From contig CAAGDD010000006.1 of assembly GCA_900768545.1 (NCBI GenBank), positions 1 to 64,000 on the forward strand: 64,000 nt of DNA, given 5' to 3'. Origin of the DNA: Clostridia bacterium (lineage in GTDB: Bacteria; Bacillota; Clostridia; Christensenellales; UBA1242). Position 1 is the first letter of the stretch, and each line of letters opens with the position of its first letter. Both the position numbers and the translations under genes were made by a program. The notes under the pieces are model-generated. The model had not been told where the DNA came from. It made no database searches and saw only the letters and a program-made list of their open reading frames with translations. Positions 50,548 to 60,200 of the stretch are shown here, one piece after another.

Positions 50548-51476
50548 AAACTTTAAAATCAAGATTGCAAAAAAAAATAGAACCATGTTATCTTATCCAA
50601 GGCGAAGATGTTTTGTTGTATGACAAGGCATTAAAACTTATTAAAAACGCGTGTGACATTCAACTCGAAGAATTCAACTTTCTTTCTTTTGATGATGATA
50701 CTTTCAATGCGGATGCGGTGATTGACACTTGCGAAACTTTACCAATGGCGAGTGACAAAAAACTTGTTCTTTTGAAAAACATAACAAAATTTTCAAAAGA
50801 CTTCGAAAAGAAACTTAAAGATTATTTGAAAAAGCCTTCACCAACGACCTGTCTTGTAATTTTTGACTTTTTCAACAAGTTTGATTTTATTATCAGCGAA
50901 AAAGTTAGTGCGAAACGACTTGATGATTTCAGTTTAAAAGAAATTATTGTAAGTGAACTTAAATCGCACGGAAAAACAATCACAAATGACGCGTGCCAAC
51001 AACTTATCGAAGCGTGCTGCAATTATTATTCGCTTATTAAAAACGAAATCGACAAACTTGCATCTTGCACAGATGATGAAATCACCGTTAAGACAATAGA
51101 CGGTCTTGTTTGCAAAGAAACCGAATTTACGGTGTTTGAACTCACCGACGCGCTTTCGAAGCGTGACAGCAAAAAGGCGGTCGAACTTTTGAATTTGATG
51201 GACAAAGACACAAAAACATTTTCTTTGATTTTAAACCATTTTCGCCGTTTGTTTTTTGTGGCAGTTTCGGATATGACTGATAAAGAACTCGCGTCACTGA
51301 TGTCAGTCAAAGAATATGCAATCACAAAAGCCAGGTCGCTTTCGAAAAATTTTTCGAAGTTGCAGCTCAAAAACATCTATGAACTTTTGAATGATGTTGA
51401 TTTTTATATAAAAAATGGACAAATGCAGATAGAAAATGGCTTATATTATTTGATTTTTGGCATACTTTATTGCTAA
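50544..51476 (+). CDS. holA: DNA polymerase III delta subunit
   Basis: HolA opens the sliding clamp as part of the clamp loader. The start is a TTG overlapping the comEC TGA; AAAGGAGA precedes it. The 310-residue product has the family start YLIQGEDVLLYDKALKLI (about 17-34), a central LEEFNFLSFDDD segment, and the helical collar region FELTDALSKRDSKKA with LMDKDTKTFSLI and a C-terminal FYIKNGQMQIENGLYYLI. Being next to comEC is a common order in Bacillota. Confidence 0.9.
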   Translation: MKTLKSRLQKKIEPCYLIQGEDVLLYDKALKLIKNACDIQLEEFNFLSFDDDTFNADAVIDTCETLPMASDKKLVLLKNITKFSKDFEKKLKDYLKKPSPTTCLVIFDFFNKFDFIISEKVSAKRLDDFSLKEIIVSELKSHGKTITNDACQQLIEACCNYYSLIKNEIDKLASCTDDEITVKTIDGLVCKETEFTVFELTDALSKRDSKKAVELLNLMDKDTKTFSLILNHFRRLFFVAVSDMTDKELASLMSVKEYAITKARSLSKNFSKLQLKNIYELLNDVDFYIKNGQMQIENGLYYLIFGILYC

Positions 51477-51497
51477 AATAGAACTCGGGAGAAAAAT

Positions 51498-52088
51498 ATG
51501 GACACTGAAGAAATTAAACAAGAATTTTTGGATATATATTACAACATCGAAAGAGATGGGGCAGAAGAACTTTTGAATTATCTTGAAAAGACAGACTTTT
51601 TCACCGCGCCAGCGTCTGGCAGACGTCATAACGCTTTTGAAGGCGGTCTTGCGCTTCACAGCATAAATGTTTTCAAGCGATATGTTCGACTTTTGCAACA
51701 AGAATATGGCGAAAATTGGCAAAATGTTGTTTCACTTGAAAGTGCAACAATCATTGGGCTTTTGCACGACTTGTGCAAGGTCAACAATTATACCGTCGAA
51801 ATGCGAAATGTCAAAGTTGACGGCGAATGGGTGCAAAAACCTTTTTACAAATATTGTGACTCTTTGCCTTATGGGCACGGCGAAAAGTCAGTTTATATGA
51901 TTTCTGGATTTATGAAGCTTACGAGAGAAGAGGCAATGGCAATAAATTGGCACATGGGTGGCTTTGACCCACGTGCACAAAACTCAAACGCCTTGTCAGA
52001 TGCATATTATCGCTATCCAAATGCATTTTTGTTCCATTTGGCGGATTATATGGCAACATACCTTGACGAAAAACCACTCGAAGATTAA
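51498..52088 (+). CDS. HD-domain hydrolase
   Basis: GGGAGA precedes the ATG. The 196-residue protein has the metal ligands of the HD superfamily: the first His in LHSINVFKRY (about 55), the HD doublet in IGLLHDLCKVNNY (about 92), HGEKSVYMI (about 128) and NWHMGGFD (about 151) with a late Asp in FHLADYMATYL. The pattern resembles the C-terminal HD domain of the YhaM exonuclease, without its OB domain. The substrate is unknown. It is 21 bases after holA and may share its transcript. Confidence 0.8.
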   Translation: MDTEEIKQEFLDIYYNIERDGAEELLNYLEKTDFFTAPASGRRHNAFEGGLALHSINVFKRYVRLLQQEYGENWQNVVSLESATIIGLLHDLCKVNNYTVEMRNVKVDGEWVQKPFYKYCDSLPYGHGEKSVYMISGFMKLTREEAMAINWHMGGFDPRAQNSNALSDAYYRYPNAFLFHLADYMATYLDEKPLED

Positions 52089-52097
52089 AATTTCAAG

Positions 52098-52125
52098 AAA
52101 ATCAGCAAAATATGTTGATTTTTTT
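52098..52125 (+). terminator. Rho-independent terminator
   Basis: AAATCAGCA/TGTTGATTT with a short loop and T-run. Confidence 0.75.
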
Positions 52126-52174
52126 GTTTTTATAAAAAATCTTTCCAAAATGCAGTTTTTTTTAAAAAAGGGTA

Positions 52175-52203
52175 TTGACAGAAAGATGGTTTTGGGGTAT
52201 AAT
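52175..52203 (+). promoter_or_regulatory. Exact consensus promoter
   Basis: TTGACA-17-TATAAT, both hexamers perfect; the transcript start is about 20 bases before the ATG. Confidence 0.92.
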
Positions 52204-52229
52204 TTTAGCAAGAAAAACGGAGGTTTTAA

Positions 52230-54452
52230 ATGGAAAAATTAACAAAATTAGTTATTAATTCAAAAAGCTTTGATGAAAAATTTGAAAAAGCAGATCCAAT
52301 GTTGAAAGTTTCTTTTGGTGCAAAAAAGATGCTTTATACACCTTATGAATATAATGGGAAAGAAGAACCACTTTTGTTTATCAAATCAAAGGCTGATAGT
52401 GATGCAAAATTGGTTACTGATTACAAAATGTTGTTCAACAATAACAGATGTCAAATTTCTGTTTATGCCGAAAAAGGACAACTTAAATATGTGAATGTTG
52501 ACAAAGACGACAAAAACGAAAAAGATTTTGAAAATGTTGTTACAACTTTGAAAGATTATGTTGACACAGAAAAAGAAGTTTTGACAAAAATTATTGCAGA
52601 CAAAGAAATCAATCCAAAAGCAGGAAGTTTCAAAAACTTTGGAAAAGGCTTTAATGTGAAAGCTGAAGAAAAAGAAGAAGAGGAGGCAAATGATTTGACT
52701 CGTATTGGTGATTTTGTAAAACTTGAACGCGCAGAAGGCGGAAAATCAAAAGAAAAATTCCCAGCAAGACTTGTTGTTGGACCACACGCAAAAGTAAAAG
52801 ATAAAGTTTCACTTTATTATATCGAAAACAGACAAGCAGGCTTTGAAAACTTTGATAAAGAACCTAAAAAGTATGCTGGAAATTTACAATGGATCCAACA
52901 ATCAGGAAAGGTAGTTTCAAGAGTTTATATCACAGACAAGAAAAATATCGAACTTGAATATTACAAAAAAAATCCTGAATATCAAGAAAATGCAAAAGAA
53001 GAAATCCCACAATATATCTTGGCTGACAAGAGAATCAAAGTTTTGGGCGATGTTAAAGAAGTTAAAGACTTTGTTAAAGACACATTTGGTGACTACAAAG
53101 TCGTAGAGCAACCAAACAAAAAAGCAGTTAAAACAGCGGTCATTTCACTTATTAGTGCTGTTGCTGCAGCGACTTTGGCTTTGAGTGCTTATGCTTATAT
53201 CGGACCAAACAAAAATGCTAAGGCTCAAGATCTTGCTACAACAAAAGTTATTAAAGTAATCGAAGATAAAGATCTTGAAAATAAGGGTAGTTTCAACTAT
53301 TTCACAGATGAAAATGGAAAGGTTTATGCTATTTCTGCAAAAGAAAATATAAATAGCGTTATGAAAGGCATTCAAACAATTAAACAAAGTGATGTCATCA
53401 ATCCTTGGTCTGGTTTTGGCTGGGCAAGAAAAGTTGAATATTCAAAACAAACTTTTTCGGCTTATGGTGTTGCTGTTGGAACACAATTGGCAAAAGAACT
53501 TGTTTCTAAAAAGATAAAACTTGGGACACATCTTGGCGAAGACGGAAAAATCACAACAGATTTCATCTATCCTATCGTTACTGCTGAAAACGAAAATGAT
53601 AGAAGTCAAGCAATGAAAGACAGAGACAGATTTATAAACGAATTTGTTGCAAAAGGTTATAAAAAAGCAGACGCTGAAAATTTTGTAAAAGGTTATGAAG
53701 AAGGCTTCTTGACTGTTACAAAAGATTATGTAGAACAAAACGACGAAAACGAACAAATCAAAGCTGAAGAAAAAGTTGAAAACGACGCTAAAAAGATTGA
53801 CTATAATAGCATTGTTCTCAAAGAAGAAATCGCAAAAAAAATCTCTTCACTTGTAGATAAAAATATCAAATCTGCTGACATCGAAATTGCTTATATTTCA
53901 AATGAAAATCAAACAATTTTGGTTTTGAACAATGACGGCGAAAGCTTGTATAAGCTTCAATATAAAGGCGCTGCCGACATCGTTAAAAACGAAGCGGGCG
54001 ACATTACCAAAACAGCAAACGAAGACCTTATTGAAAAAGTAAAAGCTATTTCAGAAATTTCAATTGGAACAAACGCAAAAAATATGTTTGCTTCAGACAA
54101 AAATTATTACAATAGCCTCGAAGAAGAATTGGTTTCTTTGGGATATGACACAATTTATTTGCAAAACAGCAATATCCAAAACGAAAATGGTGGCGTTAGC
54201 CCAATCGCTTATTATGTAAAAGACGGCGAAATCGTCGAAAGAGAACTTGGAACATTCTATGCTTCAAAAAATAGTGCAAGCTTTGCTGATGTAAACGCAT
54301 TTGCACTTCTTAGAAACGATTATAAAAAGATTGGATATGATCAAAATTTGACAAATCCAACAATCAAATATTATGACGAAGAAACAAATTATTATGTAAA
54401 AAAAGATGTTTCAGCTCAAAAAGTTGTAGAAGGCAGAACTGTTGGTGCGTAA
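52230..54452 (+). CDS. Hypothetical protein with one central transmembrane helix (740 aa)
   Basis: ACGGAGG precedes the ATG. Residues 1-295 are soluble and charged, with an acidic EEKEEEEAND stretch near 150. A single hydrophobic helix (AVISLISAVAAATLALSAYAYIGP, split here as AVISLISAVAAA and TLALSAYAY) lies at about 303-325. The remaining 410 residues are charged with beta-hairpin-like runs. The N-terminal half is probably cytoplasmic and the rest outside or the reverse. No family is recognised. The exact consensus promoter and strong ribosome site point to high expression. Confidence 0.75.
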   Translation: MEKLTKLVINSKSFDEKFEKADPMLKVSFGAKKMLYTPYEYNGKEEPLLFIKSKADSDAKLVTDYKMLFNNNRCQISVYAEKGQLKYVNVDKDDKNEKDFENVVTTLKDYVDTEKEVLTKIIADKEINPKAGSFKNFGKGFNVKAEEKEEEEANDLTRIGDFVKLERAEGGKSKEKFPARLVVGPHAKVKDKVSLYYIENRQAGFENFDKEPKKYAGNLQWIQQSGKVVSRVYITDKKNIELEYYKKNPEYQENAKEEIPQYILADKRIKVLGDVKEVKDFVKDTFGDYKVVEQPNKKAVKTAVISLISAVAAATLALSAYAYIGPNKNAKAQDLATTKVIKVIEDKDLENKGSFNYFTDENGKVYAISAKENINSVMKGIQTIKQSDVINPWSGFGWARKVEYSKQTFSAYGVAVGTQLAKELVSKKIKLGTHLGEDGKITTDFIYPIVTAENENDRSQAMKDRDRFINEFVAKGYKKADAENFVKGYEEGFLTVTKDYVEQNDENEQIKAEEKVENDAKKIDYNSIVLKEEIAKKISSLVDKNIKSADIEIAYISNENQTILVLNNDGESLYKLQYKGAADIVKNEAGDITKTANEDLIEKVKAISEISIGTNAKNMFASDKNYYNSLEEELVSLGYDTIYLQNSNIQNENGGVSPIAYYVKDGEIVERELGTFYASKNSASFADVNAFALLRNDYKKIGYDQNLTNPTIKYYDEETNYYVKKDVSAQKVVEGRTVGA

Positions 54453-54462
54453 ATAAAATAAT

Positions 54463-54494
54463 AAAAAACTAGCCGATTTGGCTAGTTTTTTTTT
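54463..54494 (+). terminator. Rho-independent terminator
   Basis: AAAACTAGCC/GGCTAGTTTT with a GATTT loop and long T-run; it could also act in reverse for tRNA-Leu. Confidence 0.9.
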
Positions 54495-54501
54495 GTTTGT
54501 A

Positions 54502-54587
54502 TGGTGCAAGAGATGGGAGTTGAACCCATATGATGTTTCCATCACAAGTACCTGAAACTTGCGCGTCTGCCATTCCGCCACTCCTGC
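54502..54587 (-). tRNA. tRNA-Leu(CAG)
   Basis: On the minus strand: acceptor GCAGGAG/CTCTTGC, anticodon loop TTTCAGG (CAG), long variable arm, discriminator A and an encoded CCA. Confidence 0.95.
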
Positions 54588-54615
54588 AAAATTGCTTTGC
54601 TTGTAAAACATTTAT

Positions 54616-54644
54616 ATTATAAAAATATTTTATACAAAAGTCAA
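54616..54644 (-). promoter_or_regulatory. Promoter of tRNA-Leu(CAG)
   Basis: On the minus strand TTGACT and TATAAT with a 17-base spacer. Confidence 0.85.
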
Positions 54645-54733
54645 GAATAAAAAATTGTTTTTGGCTGCAAAGACAAAATAATACAAAATTTGCAAAATGC
54701 ACAAATTTTTTGTGAAAAAATCGCGTTTTGTGC

Positions 54734-54739
54734 TATAAT
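54734..54739 (+). promoter_or_regulatory. Extended -10 box predicting a leaderless mRNA
   Basis: TATAAT with TGC before it ends six bases before the ATG at 54746. No ribosome site is present. Confidence 0.65.
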
Positions 54740-54745
54740 TTTTTT

Positions 54746-56014
54746 ATGAAAGAAAAATTTGTTGATATTTTTGATATGTCTTATGAAGGGGCGGGCGTTG
54801 GCAAGATTGACGGAAAGGTGATTTTTGTGCCAAAAACATTGATTGGCGAGCGCGCGAAATGTGTTATCGAAAAAGAAACAAATTCGTTTGCGATTGGAAA
54901 GGTTGAAGAAATCTTGACGTCAAGTGACAAACGAATTGTGCCAAAGTGCCCTTATTTTGATATTTGTGGTGGGTGTGAATTTCAACACTGCTCACAAGAA
55001 AATGAAAAAGAAATAAAATTGAGCATTTTAAAGCGAGAACTTCAAAAGGTCGGCTATAATGGTAATGTTGATTTTGTCGAAAGTGACAAACGTTTTGGCT
55101 ATCGAAACAAAATCAAACTTGAAGTGTGTGGAAATAAGTTGGGATTTTTTAAATCGAAATCTCACGACTTTTTTGCTGTTGAAAAATGTGTTATTGCTGA
55201 TGATCAAATCAATGACGCTTTGCCAAAAATTGAAACTTTTTTGAAAGAAAATGACTTCAAAAATTTGAAAAATGTTTATGTGCGTTGTATAGACAAAAAA
55301 GTTGCAATTTGTTTTTTGTTTGATAAAAATGCTCAAAAAACACAAAGAAATGCGAAAAAAATTGAAATTTTAAGCGATTTTGATGTATTTTTTGCTTTTG
55401 GAGATATTTTGGAAAGCGATAAGACACAAATTAAAAATATTTTTGGTGACAAATTTCAAACAAAAGATTATGGTGATTTTGTTGCAAAATATGATATCTC
55501 TGCTTTTTGTCAAATCAATGATTTTGTTGCTCAAAAGATGTATGAATTGGTGCTTGAAAACACAAACAACAAGCGAGTGATAAATGCTTATTCGGGGCAA
55601 GGAGTGCTTACATATCTTATTTCTAAGGGTGCAAAGTTTGTTTATGGCATCGAATATCAAAAAACGGCTCATGAAAAGGCGGAAGAACTCAAAAATTTGT
55701 CGAGCGAATATAAAATTGAAAACATTTGTGGCCGCGTTGAAGATGAAATTTCAAAAGTTTTGCAAAGGGATAAGATTGACGCTATCGTTTTGGATCCTGC
55801 CCGCGAAGGATGTCAAAATAGCATTTTGAGTGCCATAAACGAAAACAAAATTGATGATGTTTTGTATATTTCATGCAATTTCTCAACTTTAGTAAGAGAT
55901 TTGAAGATTTTGAACGATTTTTATGAAATTTTACAAGTAAAAATTTTCAATATGTTTCCTTGCACAGCCAATCTCGAAACATTCGTAAAATTAAGAAGAA
56001 AAACCGATTTTTAG
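54746..56014 (+). CDS. RNA (uracil-5-)-methyltransferase, RlmD/RlmCD type
   Basis: It methylates a uridine of 23S rRNA at C5 with SAM. I start at the ATG at 54746; upstream in-frame codons would cross the -10 box. The 422-residue product has an N-terminal TRAM domain (about 1-60), an iron-sulphur cluster site CPYFDICGGCEFQHC near 70-84, SAM-binding INAYSGQGVLTYLISKGA near 280, DPAREGCQN near 352, and the catalytic cysteine in YISCNFSTLVRDL near 378. Which uridine is modified cannot be told. A terminator follows. Confidence 0.88.
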   Translation: MKEKFVDIFDMSYEGAGVGKIDGKVIFVPKTLIGERAKCVIEKETNSFAIGKVEEILTSSDKRIVPKCPYFDICGGCEFQHCSQENEKEIKLSILKRELQKVGYNGNVDFVESDKRFGYRNKIKLEVCGNKLGFFKSKSHDFFAVEKCVIADDQINDALPKIETFLKENDFKNLKNVYVRCIDKKVAICFLFDKNAQKTQRNAKKIEILSDFDVFFAFGDILESDKTQIKNIFGDKFQTKDYGDFVAKYDISAFCQINDFVAQKMYELVLENTNNKRVINAYSGQGVLTYLISKGAKFVYGIEYQKTAHEKAEELKNLSSEYKIENICGRVEDEISKVLQRDKIDAIVLDPAREGCQNSILSAINENKIDDVLYISCNFSTLVRDLKILNDFYEILQVKIFNMFPCTANLETFVKLRRKTDF

Positions 56015-56029
56015 AAATCGGTTTTATTT
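55999..56029 (+). terminator. Rho-independent terminator
   Basis: AAAACCGATTT/AAATCGGTTTT with a four-base loop, overlapping the end of the methyltransferase gene. Confidence 0.8.
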
Positions 56030-56077
56030 TAAAATTTTGCCACATAAAATATTTAAAAAAATTTAACTATCTTTTTC

Positions 56078-56106
56078 TTGACAACTTTTTGAAAATTTGG
56101 TATTCT
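56078..56106 (+). promoter_or_regulatory. Promoter of the envelope protein pair
   Basis: TTGACA and TATTCT with a 17-base spacer. Confidence 0.75.
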
Positions 56107-56170
56107 ATATATGAAATTTTTAAATGGACTTCTTTCTCGTTTTTGAGAAAACTATAAAAGGATCAAAATA

Positions 56171-57241
56171 GTGTCATCTATTAGTTTAAAAAAGATTTTT
56201 AGTTTTGTTATGGTCTTGGTTGTCGCAATGGCATCTGGTTTTCTCATTGGAAAAATTTATATAGACTCGACCTATGTCCCTCCACTTGATATGAGCGGAA
56301 CTGAAGCCGACTATCGTGACGACGAAGAAATCAAAAAAGTTGAAAGCCTTGTCGCACTTGCAAATGGCGGCAAAGATTTAAGCGAATTTTCACAACTTGA
56401 ACTTTTCCAAATCGCTGAATACAATCTTGAACACTCTGAATATTTTTTGAAAGAAGGTCTTGGTACTGCAACTTCGTGTGGAGCGACTTGCAATATGCGT
56501 CTTCAAAAAATCAAATATGGTGACCATTATGGGTTTTACAAATTTAGTCCATCTGAAAAAGTTATGGGCGTTGAAACTCCAGCAGTTTGTGTTCGCACAA
56601 TTTATGACGCAAAAAAACACACTATGGATTTGATAAAGGTTAAAAAACCAAACTTCATAAGTCGCGATGCAAATGCTATGCAAGTTGAGTTTTCAAACAC
56701 GACAGCAAGTGGGAATGTTGTGATTTCATACAAAAATACTGGTGGCAAAACTGCTGAAGAATTGTATGCTGAAAGATTTAAAACTGTTCCAACAAGAGCA
56801 CTTTCTTATCTTATCACAAGCAAAACCACAACAGATGAAAACTTTTCTGAAATGACTTTAAATGAAGACGGCTCTTGCACTTTTGATATAAAGTTTGTTC
56901 CAGAAAACAGCACGATCACAGCAACTTTGTATTATTCGCGTGAAGTTCAATTTGCGTGCAGTTATTCTGTTCCTTATTGGACAATGGCAAAAGGCAGAGA
57001 TTATTCAATCTTGCTTCGTGTGACCATTGACAAAAACTTCAAATTTAAACAAATTTATTATTATGAGAGCTACACCGAATATGGTGCAAAAGATGTTAAT
57101 GATCCTTATGCTATTGACAATATTCCACTTTTGTCAAGCGCACCAGTAATCAACGAATACACAGATTATTTTTATTTTGACAAAGAAACTATTGCTAGCA
57201 AGGTTGTTGACGACTTCAAAAATTTTGAGGAGATGAAATAA
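56171..57241 (+). CDS. Signal-anchored envelope protein (356 aa)
   Basis: The GTG follows AAAGGATC. An N-terminal hydrophobic helix (FSFVMVLVVAMASGFLIG, about 11-30) with a preceding KK marks a signal anchor. The rest is extracytoplasmic, with a helical part to about residue 95, a cysteine-containing segment SCGATCNMRL, then beta-rich sequence. No family is recognised. It ends five bases before the giant gene, which lies in the same transcript, so the two probably work together. Confidence 0.65.
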   Translation: MSSISLKKIFSFVMVLVVAMASGFLIGKIYIDSTYVPPLDMSGTEADYRDDEEIKKVESLVALANGGKDLSEFSQLELFQIAEYNLEHSEYFLKEGLGTATSCGATCNMRLQKIKYGDHYGFYKFSPSEKVMGVETPAVCVRTIYDAKKHTMDLIKVKKPNFISRDANAMQVEFSNTTASGNVVISYKNTGGKTAEELYAERFKTVPTRALSYLITSKTTTDENFSEMTLNEDGSCTFDIKFVPENSTITATLYYSREVQFACSYSVPYWTMAKGRDYSILLRVTIDKNFKFKQIYYYESYTEYGAKDVNDPYAIDNIPLLSSAPVINEYTDYFYFDKETIASKVVDDFKNFEEMK

Positions 57242-57246
57242 GAAAA

Positions 57247-60200
57247 ATGGAAAGACCAGTTAAGAAAGCTTCGAAATGGGTCCCAAAGATGGTGAGAACA
57301 TTTGCCATCTATCTTATTTTGACGCTCAGTGTCTTTTTTGGATATATTGAAATCGCTGGGAAAATCAATCGCGATATGTCATCGGGTTCAAATAGCGGTT
57401 CTGGTGACTTTACTCCACCAGCAACAATTATGGACGAAATTACAACGACCTTTCAAAACTTTTCTGACATCAATGTTCAAGGCTTTAACTTCTCTGTTGC
57501 AAACGAAAGTATGAATTTCAAAATTTCGCTTGAAGGTGATGTTCAATTTGATAGAGAAGACAAAAAGGCTTTTATTGATTTAAAACTTGGATATAATCCA
57601 AATTATAAAAAAGACAGTCAAGTTTCGGCTGCGGCTGTTGACGAATCTGAAATTTTTAAGATTTGTGTAAATTATGATCATCCTTATGTTTATATCAAAC
57701 TTGCTGACAAACTTTTCAAATTTGATGTAAATACTGGACTTGATATGCAAAGTTTGATTGGCTTTATCAAACAAAATGTTAAGTTTGACGCTGAAAATAT
57801 CAATCTTGACGAACTTATGACCAAGATTGGACTTGGAAATTTTGACATTATGGAAATGGTTAATCAAGTGACCAGCGCACTCAATGTTAAAGTTAAAGAC
57901 GCGATCACTGACGAACAGGGAAACTACACTATATATATTGGGCTCGGTCTTCCAAAAGGCACAGAACTCAAACCTGGTGAAAAAGCTCCAATTTCAATTC
58001 GTTTGATTTGTGACAAAGATTTTTGTATTAGTTCGGTTGTTTTGAAAAATCAAACAACTTTAAGAAACGGAAATCAAGTTGTTTTGAGAGCTGAAAACAT
58101 TAAGATGAACAAAGGGCTCGATATCGCCGATGTAAACGAAGAAGAAAATATGGTTGATATGAGCGGGTTGAGCAAATATCTTTGCTATTGTCAAAACTTG
58201 TATAAAAACGACTTTGTTAAAGCAAACGCGAAGATTAAATATAAAAATCAAAATGTTGACGCTGTTTTAACAGTTGATAGTTCCAACAAAGTTAAGGCAA
58301 AACTCGACGCGATTTATGAAGGTGCAAAGATCAAAGTGATCTATGCTGACGAAGATGTTTATCTCGGTGTTGAAGGCTTGAAATTTAAGTTTAAAGCAGA
58401 TGATTTCAAAACTTGGAGAGACAAGATAGAACAAATTGTTAAAAATCAAACAAATCAAAGTGTTGCTGATTTTGTTAAAGATTTGGCAAACAAAAAACTT
58501 GACCTTGCAAGCAAAAATATAAATATCGTTGACACAATTTTGGATATCTTGGCTGGCGGCGAAAAATCACAAGAAAAACTTGTAAAATATATGCCAGACA
58601 ACACAACTTTGATCGAAAATCAATTTGCTATGACTTGGGAAAGCGGCGCGAATATTACACTTTCTCACGAAAATGAAATGCTCAAAAAAATCAAAGTTTT
58701 GTATGATGATGTTGATATCGATGTAAACTTTGAAATTGTTGAAAACGGCTTTGATGTTGTGGGTGAATATTTTGATTTGACAAATATCTTGCCTATTTCT
58801 GAAATTGTTGACCGCATTTTGACAGATAAAGGTCTTGAAGCTAGTGCTTCTATAAATGTCAAAGGTCAAACAATCAAAGCAAACTTGATTTTGAATTTTG
58901 AAAATGATATCAAGGCGTTAATCAGCACAAAATTGTTTGGCGAAAATATAAATGTTTTTATTGACCAAAACAAAGTTTATTTGCAAATTGGTGAAATCGT
59001 TGTAAGTGGCGAGTTTGCACAAATTGATTCTTATATTCAAAAGATTGATCAAATGTTTGGCACAAACGTTTCTGGACAGTTGTCGGGCGACAAAGATGTA
59101 GCTTCAATCTTGGCAAAAGTTGTTAAAATTTTAGACAATATCAAAATCGAAAAAGAAGACGGAGCAATGGCTGTTGTGAAATATCTCAACACTTTGGCAA
59201 AAATCTCAATTGATGAAAATAAAAACTTGAAGGTTGTTGTTAACGACGAAAAATTTGATGTAACAGCAACAATCTTTGAAAGCACAAAACAAGTTTTGAT
59301 GCCAACAGCGGCAGAAAATATCGATGATTTGTTTGCAAAAATCGAAAACATCAAAACACTTGTTGATGGCAAAAAGTTTGGTGTGACATTTGACCTTTCT
59401 GCTTACAATATTGCATTGAGCGGAACAGCAGATGTTGACCTTGAAAACAAAGCAGCAGTCGTTACAATCAAAAACACTGACAACTCTTTAAACGCAAAAT
59501 TGATTTACAAAAATGAAACATTGTATGTCGAATGTTCAAGCGTAAAAGTGAAAGTTAAAGTTGAAAGCGTAAAAAACTTGGTCGACTTTATCCTTCCTAT
59601 TATAAACAAAGACGGAAGCGAAACAAACGCTCAAAATTCACGCATCTTAACTGATATTTTTGGCGAAGATATTACTTCTCTTTCAGTGACAGACTTGCTT
59701 GAAAAGATTGATGCAAAACTTTGTGGCAGCACATCTAATTTGGCGGCAATTTGTGTGTTTGGTAGTGCAAAAACAAAACGCGCAGAAGCAAATATCACTT
59801 TTGTTGAAAACAAATTGGATAAAATTGAAGTTAAGATCGACGACATCTTTGCTGATGCTGAAGAACTTGACGAAAATGCTCAAAACATTGTTTTGACAGC
59901 AAGACTTAAAGATTTTGAAGAAATTTTGGTTGATGAAAATCAATATTTCGATATTTTGAGTGCTATTTCTGGCACAGCGAATATAACTTACACAAACGGC
60001 GACATTTCAATCAACGCCACAGCAGATATCAAACTCAAACTTGGCAGCGACTTGCAAATTCAATTGACAACAAGATTGTTTGACGAAGACTTTACTGTTA
60101 TTGTTCTTGGTAAAGATATTTATGTAAAGGCGGGCAGTGTAAAACTTCACACATCACTTGACAACCTTGACGAATTGACAAAATTTGTTTCTGGCTTGGC

